IMG/VR virus record: IMGVR_UViG_3300027659_000031 | Location: 1-64,000 of that record | DNA length: 64,000 nucleotides | Direction: 5' to 3' (one strand) | Origin: a virus | Shown here: piece by piece, positions 58,982 to 64,000 of the stretch | How positions within the stretch are numbered: the stretch's first letter is position 1 | Layout of the letters: the number at the start of each line of letters is the position of its first letter | Notes under the pieces: generated by a model | Seen by the model: the letters and a program-made list of their open reading frames with translations, nothing else | What the model was told of the DNA's origin: nothing | The model's database searches: none | Translations under genes and position numbers: made by a program

Positions 58982-59269
58982 ATGAACAGAAGATTAAAAA
59001 AAGGACAGCACGGCTGGATCACTCAGTCAATCTTAGACTTCGTATATCTTAATGGTGAAGTTTCTTACAAAGAAATGGACACTCACTATCTAGTGGTTTG
59101 CCAAGGAAAACCTGCCTATCAGAAAAGCAGTTCATTTAACCACCATTGGACAAATTTAACTAAACCATCGAATAAACGTAGATGTCGCAGGTATTTAATT
59201 AAAGGATCTAACAGAAAGTATACCATAGGATTCGCGTTCACAGCAGCAGATCTTTATAAAACTAAATAA
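58982..59269 (+). CDS. Basic nucleic-acid-binding candidate
   Basis: 95 residues, basic (RRLKKGQHG, NKRRCRRYLIKGSNRKYT), with a helix that could be a winged-helix core (ITQSILDFVYLNGEVSYKEM). Charge suggests DNA or RNA binding. Family unknown. Confidence 0.55.
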   Translation: MNRRLKKGQHGWITQSILDFVYLNGEVSYKEMDTHYLVVCQGKPAYQKSSSFNHHWTNLTKPSNKRRCRRYLIKGSNRKYTIGFAFTAADLYKTK

Positions 59270-59274
59270 AAGTT

Positions 59275-59484
59275 ATGACAGCACAAGAGAAAGCAATTAA
59301 ATTAATCTCAATGAACGAGTTAATAGTGTTAGCAGAAACAGGACGTAAGTTAACAATGGATGAACGTAAAGGTATTGCTAAACGCCAAGCAATTGAAACT
59401 TGTAATGAGGTATTAGGGTTTATGGGTGCGGATCGTGGTTATTCATTTTGGGTTGAAGTAAAACAAGAAATAGAAAAAATATGA
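59275..59484 (+). CDS. Small hypothetical phage protein
   Basis: 69 residues, helical and basic (GRKLTMDERKGIAKRQAIET). Leader AAATAAAAGTTATG. Overlaps the next gene by 4 bp. Confidence 0.5.
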   Translation: MTAQEKAIKLISMNELIVLAETGRKLTMDERKGIAKRQAIETCNEVLGFMGADRGYSFWVEVKQEIEKI

Positions 59485-59750
59485 AAGTTATAGCAATTAG
59501 AGATAGTTACTTTAACGATGGTATTAAACCAACAGATAAGGCGATTCATAAAGGATCAATATACCATGTAGTAAATAAACATTTCAAACCAGAAGATATA
59601 TATTTCTATGATACAGAAACACATTATCCAAATGGTGTTCATTTATATGAATTATTGGAACAAAAGGGAATGCATGTAGTAGATCTATTTTTAGAGTTAC
59701 CTAATGATTTATTTGAAGTTGAAAAAATAAAACAAGATGAGTACATTTGA
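59481..59750 (+). CDS. Small beta-rich phage protein
   Basis: 89 residues. MKVIAIRDSYFNDGIKPTDK then HKGSIYHVV has the MKVxx...GxxYxV layout of the 14937 protein, suggesting the same SH3-like family in a longer form. Unknown. Confidence 0.5.
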   Translation: MKVIAIRDSYFNDGIKPTDKAIHKGSIYHVVNKHFKPEDIYFYDTETHYPNGVHLYELLEQKGMHVVDLFLELPNDLFEVEKIKQDEYI

Positions 59751-60117
59751 AATTGATTTCTTTGAATTAGCATTTCTAGCCGAGGCGTGTATACCACCGC
59801 GTCCAATTGCTCGAGCTATGTTTTGGCAAAGCCTAACAGACAAGTATTGGGAGCAAATGACCGAAAGCGAACGTGCTCATATGTTTGAATGGCTTCAGAA
59901 GAGTTGGGTGTATGAGGAGAGTTTGAAGGAAGAAGAGGATACTCAAGTATTCCATACTAGATTCAATCCAGATAACCAATATACTATTAAGGTTGATTAT
60001 GATGGTGAGTTAAGCGAACATAGAGCATTTAAATTAAACGATAATTACTACATAGGTAGGAATAGATGGGTAGCAGATGAATATATTGTATCGATTAATA
60101 AACTTCCATATCCATAA
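59737..60117 (+). CDS. Hypothetical phage protein
   Basis: 126 residues. Helical first half with FELAFLAEACIPPRPIARAM and FWQSLTDKYWEQMTESERAH, a common pattern of small phage proteins, then a beta-rich end. Overlaps the preceding gene by 14 bp. Confidence 0.55.
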   Translation: MSTFEIDFFELAFLAEACIPPRPIARAMFWQSLTDKYWEQMTESERAHMFEWLQKSWVYEESLKEEEDTQVFHTRFNPDNQYTIKVDYDGELSEHRAFKLNDNYYIGRNRWVADEYIVSINKLPYP

Positions 60118-60129
60118 TAAAATATTAAT

Positions 60130-60360
60130 ATGACACGAAAAGAAATAGAAAAATTAGCTGAATCTGCTTGGGAAGGATGTCATCTCCCTGAGGTTGATAA
60201 GCAATTTTGGGTAAATGGGTTTATACACGGCTATCTAAATGCTCAAGTAGATAATATAGATAAACAGAATCAAGCGAGTCATGATAAGATATCAGATATA
60301 TTAATTAATAATATAAATCCAAAGTGTAAGTACTGTGGGGGAGAGGATAGAGGACAGTAA
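60130..60360 (+). CDS. Hypothetical phage protein with C-terminal CxxC
   Basis: 76 residues. LAESAWEGCHLPEVDKQFWV followed by FIHGYLNA, and KCKYCGG at the very end, which may bind zinc as a dimer. Unknown. Confidence 0.5.
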   Translation: MTRKEIEKLAESAWEGCHLPEVDKQFWVNGFIHGYLNAQVDNIDKQNQASHDKISDILINNINPKCKYCGGEDRGQ

Positions 60361-60374
60361 TAAATAATCTATAT

Positions 60375-60545
60375 ATGACAGTAAAAGACAGGGCTCAATT
60401 TTTGATAGAGAGATACGGGCAAGACTCTATAAAAGTTATTAAAGACGTTATAGATGTAAAAGACCAAGATCCTGAAACTATTAAGTACTGGCAAGAGGTA
60501 TTAAAGGTATGTAAAGAGACTGTAAAAAAGAAGAGAGAACACTAA
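60375..60545 (+). CDS. Tiny basic protein
   Basis: 56 residues from ATG 60375 (VKDRAQFLIERYGQDSIKVI then a Lys-rich end). Helical, no family. Confidence 0.5.
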   Translation: MTVKDRAQFLIERYGQDSIKVIKDVIDVKDQDPETIKYWQEVLKVCKETVKKKREH

Positions 60546-60578
60546 AAAGGTATACTTTTCTATTTCAAAAGATTATTA

Positions 60579-60586
60579 TATATTTA
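60579..60586 (+). promoter_or_regulatory. Promoter -7 box (TATATTTA)
   Basis: TATATTTA followed by TATAAACAAACAATAAGTT and ATG 60606. The leader resembles those of other phage promoters in the window. Confidence 0.55.
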
Positions 60587-60605
60587 TATAAACAAACAAT
60601 AAGTT

Positions 60606-61232
60606 ATGAAAAAAAGCAAGTTTGCATTAAAAGACAATAGATCTTTTAAGGTAAAAGCCACTAGCTTTGCACAAAGTTTGCTATTCTGGAAAGGCAGAAA
60701 GAAAGGCATGATCCATACTAGAGATATTACCTTAGATGATATTAGATCAGTATTCTTTCCTAAAAACTTCTATGAAAAGTACCACTATTTAGGAAGTGTA
60801 CCTTGGAATGAGGAAGGCGAAATCTTTAAAGCAATGGAACCTTTAATTGTATTCATGGACTATAAAGCAAAACCTAAGTGGTGTCCAAGGTGGTTCTTAA
60901 GATTCCTACACTTATTTGGATCAGATAATTCTATAGTGAGAGTAAGAAATAGAGTGCTACATGACTTTTTAATGTATCTTACTGGAAGATATATAATATT
61001 TGATTATAAGACTAAATGGCATTATTATGATCTTCGGATATCAATTAGTGGAGATACTCAAATGTGGAATTTAGCTACTAGTATAGAAAACAGATTCTAT
61101 GAACAAGGACGCAGAGAAGATTTAGCACAGCAGATCAAAGACTTAGATCCTAATACTAAATTTGACAAAGGATTCTCATTAAACGATTTGCAAGATGAGT
61201 TAGAAAGACTTGATGGAGTAAATGAATTTTAA
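60606..61232 (+). CDS. Hypothetical phage protein
   Basis: 208 residues, basic N-terminus (KKSKFALKDNRSFKVKATSF), Trp/aromatic-rich middle (KWCPRWFLRFLHLFG) that might touch a membrane, and an acidic helical end. No family recognised. Confidence 0.55.
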   Translation: MKKSKFALKDNRSFKVKATSFAQSLLFWKGRKKGMIHTRDITLDDIRSVFFPKNFYEKYHYLGSVPWNEEGEIFKAMEPLIVFMDYKAKPKWCPRWFLRFLHLFGSDNSIVRVRNRVLHDFLMYLTGRYIIFDYKTKWHYYDLRISISGDTQMWNLATSIENRFYEQGRREDLAQQIKDLDPNTKFDKGFSLNDLQDELERLDGVNEF

Positions 61233-61242
61233 AAAAATCTAT

Positions 61243-61365
61243 ATGAAGTACGAAAATTTCTTAAAAGTTATAATGACTCAAAGAAAATTAGAACAACAAG
61301 TACATACTCTTATTAGAAATAAACAAATAAACTATGATACAACTAACGGCAATAGATTATTTTAA
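61243..61365 (+). CDS. Tiny basic protein
   Basis: 40 residues from ATG 61243, KYENFLKVIMTQRKLEQQVH and a short tail. Overlaps the next gene by 32 bp in another frame. Weak candidate. Confidence 0.35.
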   Translation: MKYENFLKVIMTQRKLEQQVHTLIRNKQINYDTTNGNRLF

Positions 61366-61543
61366 AAATGAATTAATTAAAAAAGGGTTCTTCGTTCCAA
61401 AAGGAATATATACAGAAGCCAAATCAATGGAGAAAGAGCAACGTATAAAAGATTATAATGCCGGCTATACAGATGCTCAATGCAATCATATAAATGATGC
61501 AGAAAATTACTCTAATGAACAAGACTATATAAATAACAAATAA
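61334..61543 (+). CDS. Small phage protein
   Basis: 69 residues (IDYFKNELIKKGFFVPKGIY then EAKSMEKEQRIKDYNAGYTD). Pattern found in short phage proteins. Function unknown. Confidence 0.5.
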   Translation: MIQLTAIDYFKNELIKKGFFVPKGIYTEAKSMEKEQRIKDYNAGYTDAQCNHINDAENYSNEQDYINNK

Positions 61544-61548
61544 AGAGA

Positions 61549-61734
61549 ATGACAAAGCAAGAACTACTTGAAAATGTAGATAAATACTACAATGAAGCTA
61601 AAGAAGCTTATAGCAAAGAAAAGGAAGATCTAATTAAGTTACTTACTCCATCTGCTGCTAAAGCCGCTCAATCATTTGAAATAAAAAGTAAAGAGGATTG
61701 GTTAGAAGACGAATTAAAAACTATTAACAAATAA
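61549..61734 (+). CDS. Small acidic helical protein
   Basis: 61 residues, coiled-coil-like (ENVDKYYNEAKEAYSKEKED). Unknown. Starts 5 bp after the previous gene. Confidence 0.5.
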   Translation: MTKQELLENVDKYYNEAKEAYSKEKEDLIKLLTPSAAKAAQSFEIKSKEDWLEDELKTINK

Positions 61735-61735
61735 C

Positions 61736-61996
61736 ATGGAAATTTGGAAATTCAAAGTAGAGAACATCATTGAGATGCCTAAAGAAGCAAAGATCATAAC
61801 AGTTCAACAACAAGACTCATTTAATACGTGTATTTGGGCTATAGTAGATCCAGAGGCCGAGAAAGAAAAAAGAATGTTCTCGGTCATAGGTACAGGAGAG
61901 GACTTTGACCCAACTAAAAGAAAGTACATTGGAACTTGGCAAGATTCAATATTTGTTTGGCATCTATTTGAAATTATTGATTTCCCTATAAAGTAA
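61736..61996 (+). CDS. Hypothetical phage protein
   Basis: 86 residues, beta-rich. IITVQQQDSFNTCIWAIVDP and KYIGTWQDSIFVWHLFEI match a short phage family (VxxQxxxxxxWAxVD...GTG......GT). Unknown. Confidence 0.5.
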   Translation: MEIWKFKVENIIEMPKEAKIITVQQQDSFNTCIWAIVDPEAEKEKRMFSVIGTGEDFDPTKRKYIGTWQDSIFVWHLFEIIDFPIK

Positions 61997-62028
61997 CAAG
62001 AGGGGGATATTTATTCCAAAGAAATATA

Positions 62029-62604
62029 ATGAAACTAACCAAGATACTAGAGTCAATACTATCAGAACTCAATATACCAAAACCAGAGGATGCTTATAAG
62101 TTTGATAGGATAGCATCTAAAAATTTAGGATACGGAGATTATTACAAGTACGCTTATACTAATGTTAAGGGAGATCCTATGGAAGTTACTGTGATGTCCC
62201 AGAAGAATCCAAAATATCCTGGACTTACTTTCTATGTGGCATTCGGTCCTGATGAAACTGCTCAAGGTACTAAGACTGATTTTATTCCTGATCTTGATAG
62301 TGAAGATCCTGATGATGAAGAGGAGAAGTACAATATTAAAACTGGAGCTGGAGATGTATTGAAAGTTCTGGCTACTGTGGTTCAAGCTGTAAAGAATACT
62401 GCTAACAAGGTTGGAGGTGTGGATAAGGTATATGCAATGGCATGGTCACCGGCAGATAAGAAGAGAAAGAATGTATATGACTACTATGTACAAACTTTGT
62501 TCCCAAGCTTTAAAAAGGACCTTGCTGTATCTAGCAGTTCTTTCCAACATTATATCAATCAAGACTTCAAAGGTAAAGAAGAAGATAATAATAATCCAGA
62601 ATAA
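62029..62604 (+). CDS. Hypothetical phage protein, KLTKILESIL family
   Basis: 191 residues. N-terminal KLTKILESILSELN then a beta-rich domain, acidic loop (DLDSEDPDDEEEK) and a Ser-rich end. GATATTTAT at about 62005-62013 precedes it, as before 44144. Function unknown. Confidence 0.55.
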   Translation: MKLTKILESILSELNIPKPEDAYKFDRIASKNLGYGDYYKYAYTNVKGDPMEVTVMSQKNPKYPGLTFYVAFGPDETAQGTKTDFIPDLDSEDPDDEEEKYNIKTGAGDVLKVLATVVQAVKNTANKVGGVDKVYAMAWSPADKKRKNVYDYYVQTLFPSFKKDLAVSSSSFQHYINQDFKGKEEDNNNPE

Positions 62605-62621
62605 TATAAGAAGAATATATA

Positions 62622-62813
62622 ATGACAAAGAAAGAACAACAAGAATCACTCTTCTCACTTAATATAATACATGGATATATAAAACACTATGCACTACAAG
62701 AAGACTATGATAGAGACCACTGCCTCATGCACCTAAAGTCTGTAATAGAAATCATAGAAGGGGATAGGATAGAGATACTCCAAAGAATAACTAAGGATCC
62801 TAATGTGTTATAA
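62622..62813 (+). CDS. Small hypothetical protein
   Basis: 63 residues, helical, with Tyr and His (HGYIKHYALQEDYDRDHCLM). Last gene before the iteron and operator region. Confidence 0.5.
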   Translation: MTKKEQQESLFSLNIIHGYIKHYALQEDYDRDHCLMHLKSVIEIIEGDRIEILQRITKDPNVL

Positions 62814-62822
62814 AAAAGAATA

Positions 62823-62862
62823 GTGTTAGGAAGTGTTAGTTTGTGTCAATTTGTGTCATACC
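62823..62862 (+). repeat. Four tandem 10-bp GTGT repeats
   Basis: GTGTTAGGAA, GTGTTAGTTT, GTGTCAATTT and GTGTCATACC begin at 62823, 62833, 62843 and 62853. Each unit starts with GTGT, and the 10-bp period keeps them on one DNA face, so a protein-binding array is likely. Confidence 0.6.
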
Positions 62863-62915
62863 AATATATAAGAAAGGTACTAAGCCGTGTTTCCTATATC
62901 ACGCCGGCGGCACCT

Positions 62916-63079
62916 AAGTGATTGATTTCCAACAAGTTAGGGAAAGTATATACGTATATAACTAATTGATTACCAATACGTTATAACTGATTGATTGCCA
63001 ATAAAAACTTTTGAAAATAGTTAAAATAAATTTTTTTATGTCACTGGATTGTCTTACTTTTACTATATAACAATCAAAT
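62916..63079 (+). promoter_or_regulatory. Diverged control region with three operator palindromes
   Basis: Copies of the 23-bp operator lie at 62916-62938 (reverse orientation), 62960-62982 and 62985-63007. They are followed by an AAAAACTTTTGAAAA stretch and TACTATATAAC before ATG 63080. The 31-bp promoter core of cassettes 1-3 is not conserved here. Together with the GTGT array it forms a 266-bp gene-free control or origin candidate. Confidence 0.65.
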
Positions 63080-63307
63080 ATGACTATGAATAGAATGGAT
63101 CTTGCCCAGCTCGTTTACTTCTTCAGGACCAATAAAATGCCTGCCTGTGTAGACTATTTCAAAAGCTTGGCCAATGAGAGCATAACAGTAGGTGGTCTGA
63201 TAGAAGCTGACTTCGTTAAACGTCACTGTTCAGTGGATAATACACCAGCTCAGATCTGGAAGGAGATCCAGGCCAATGTGACCACATACGTAGGCTGTGA
63301 GTTTTAA
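63080..63307 (+). CDS. Small phage protein
   Basis: 75 residues (MDLAQLVYFFRTNKMPACVD then FVKRHCSVDNTPAQIWKEIQ). More C/G-ending codons than the central window. First gene after the diverged control region. Unknown. Confidence 0.55.
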   Translation: MTMNRMDLAQLVYFFRTNKMPACVDYFKSLANESITVGGLIEADFVKRHCSVDNTPAQIWKEIQANVTTYVGCEF

Positions 63308-63341
63308 CAATCCGTTAACTCCATCTCTCAAGTAATAGTCT

Positions 63342-63349
63342 TATATTTA
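63342..63349 (+). promoter_or_regulatory. Promoter -7 box (TCTTATATTTA)
   Basis: TATATTTA in GTCTTATATTTACATAG, 23 bp before ATG 63373. The same motif recurs at 63608. Confidence 0.65.
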
Positions 63350-63372
63350 CATAGATAACAAATCAATAAAGC

Positions 63373-63570
63373 ATGACACTCGAATTTACACAGAAGCAAC
63401 ACGCCCTCCTTTCAGATGCCCTCCACACCAGGCTTCACAGAATCGATCAGATGATCAGACTGTTTGAAGAGGACAGGGACACTAGGGCAAAGAATATGGT
63501 TAAAGTCTATAGTGAAGAGTACATGGACGTCGAGTACCTACTCCAGATGGTAGAGAGGACGGAAGGCTAA
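63373..63570 (+). CDS. Small helical phage protein
   Basis: 65 residues, helical and charged (SDALHTRLHRIDQMIRLFEE). C/G-ending codons prevail. Unknown. Confidence 0.55.
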   Translation: MTLEFTQKQHALLSDALHTRLHRIDQMIRLFEEDRDTRAKNMVKVYSEEYMDVEYLLQMVERTEG

Positions 63571-63607
63571 CTCCAAAAATAAATTTTTCTATATCAAATA
63601 AAAGTCT

Positions 63608-63615
63608 TATATTTA
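63608..63615 (+). promoter_or_regulatory. Promoter -7 box (TCTTATATTTA)
   Basis: TATATTTA in AAAGTCTTATATTTACTTAT, 27 bp before ATG 63643 with an AAATAAAGGTT leader. Confidence 0.65.
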
Positions 63616-63642
63616 CTTATACAATCAAACAAAATAAAGGTT

Positions 63643-64000
63643 ATGTCAAAAGCAACAAATTTTAAGAACAACGTTATCACTTCTATCTCTCTCGAAACTG
63701 CTAAGGATCTTGCACCTGCAATCTTCGCTACAAGCCCGGCTCCTACAATCAAGAGCCCTAAGTATCAGTTCACTCCTACGTTTGAGGTTATCGAGCACAT
63801 GCAAGATATGGGTTACGCTCTCACAGGAGTTAAGCAGTCTAAGTCCAATGTTGAGCTTCGTAAGAACTGGGGCATTCACATTACTAGGTTTCAACACCCT
63901 GACCTCTACATCAAGAACCCACAGGGTGAGATCGAAGCAAGGCCTGAGGTTGTACTCATCAACTCTCATGACGGCACAAGGCCGATTCAATTCGAGATGG
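63643..64000 (+). CDS. DUF932-like phage protein (3' truncated)
   Basis: At least 119 residues, running off the window end. SISLETAKDLAPAIFATSPA, YQFTPTFEVIEHMQDMGYAL, ITRFQHPDLY and VVLINSHDGTRP match the phage/plasmid DUF932 type (FxPxxxxxVxxxLxxxGY...R...LxxxNSHDGT). Noticeably richer in C/G-ending codons. Its role is unknown; homologues are often strongly expressed early genes. Confidence 0.7.
   Translation, partial: MSKATNFKNNVITSISLETAKDLAPAIFATSPAPTIKSPKYQFTPTFEVIEHMQDMGYALTGVKQSKSNVELRKNWGIHITRFQHPDLYIKNPQGEIEARPEVVLINSHDGTRPIQFEM

Noticed and set aside
63646-63990. Minus-strand open frame of 114 codons
   Set aside because: Antisense to the DUF932-like gene, which has a promoter, a canonical leader and recognisable motifs. 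The open frame is a by-product of its codon composition.

Overview
The window reads as part of a large genome of a lytic tailed phage that infects a Bacteroidetes host. Every supported gene lies on the plus strand. Genes are packed with 0-20 bp gaps or short overlaps, and the DNA is AT-rich. Recurring promoters match the Bacteroidetes -7 box TAnnTTTG, most often as TCTTATATTTG or TCTTATATTTA. Start codons usually follow an A-rich, Shine-Dalgarno-poor leader of the type AAATAAAAGTTATG. Phage identity rests on endolysin and holin candidates, dUTPase, dCMP deaminase, a T4 gp42-like dCMP hydroxymethylase, several tRNAs, a tmRNA, and many tiny genes of phage type. No integrase was seen. No capsid, terminase, portal or polymerase gene is in this window.

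Layout. (1) 1-5.5 kb: the 3' end of groEL, then a candidate DNA-base-modification and nucleotide block. It holds an SGNH-like protein, a protein weakly resembling the AGPT-Pplase/amino acid:DNA transferase superfamily, a lipoprotein, a fold-type-II PLP enzyme, a DUF6378-like protein, dUTPase, dCMP deaminase and dCMP hydroxymethylase. (2) 5.5-8.6 kb: small membrane and exported proteins, one with a Tat-like signal, plus a secreted DRGH nuclease and thioredoxin. (3) 8.6-10.9 kb: a lysis-like block of GH19 endolysin, two-TM holin candidate, coiled-coil membrane protein, and a PAS-PAS protein ending in a two-TM holin-like domain. (4) 11.0-14.5 kb: a TonB-dependent outer-membrane receptor overlapping a surface lipoprotein gene, very unusual phage cargo. 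(5) 14.5-17.6 kb: small lipoproteins, a complete tmRNA gene, a 157-nt tRNA-like element with an expanded middle, and tRNA-Ile, tRNA-Leu and tRNA-Met separated by hairpins. (6) 17.6-19.5 kb: zinc-ribbon proteins, a RecB/Cas4-like nuclease and a ribbon-helix-helix candidate.

(7) 19.5-44.1 kb: an almost uninterrupted glycan operon of glycosyltransferases, sugar epimerases and dehydratases, an RfbH/DdhC-type 3-dehydratase, and a thiamine-diphosphate enzyme followed by acylating acetaldehyde dehydrogenase and 4-hydroxy-2-oxovalerate aldolase homologues. It also holds a cupin-nucleotidyltransferase-kinase fusion, an AroE-like protein and a GT2-GT10 fusion. The combination suggests synthesis of an unusual deoxy, possibly two-carbon-branched sugar and its assembly into a glycan. 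Its acceptor (virion, host surface or modified DNA) cannot be read from the sequence.

(8) 44.1-64 kb: many short genes of phage type, including tandem HExxH metallopeptidases, a SWIM protein, a metallophosphoesterase and a UvsE-type UV endonuclease. Three intergenic control cassettes of about 190 bp, near 46.0, 50.9 and 58.3 kb, share a 23-bp imperfect palindrome, a second 15-bp palindrome and an identical 31-bp promoter core. A diverged fourth region near 62.9-63.0 kb carries three palindrome copies next to four GTGT units at exact 10-bp spacing. These cassettes look like a phage-wide regulon.

The most promising lines are the possible cytosine-based hypermodification block, the PAS-linked holin candidate, the phage-borne TonB receptor operon, the tmRNA and expanded tRNA-like RNA, the branched-sugar operon, three promoters placed exactly 4 nt before a start codon, and the repeated operator cassettes. 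All functional names are read from sequence motifs only, without database searches.
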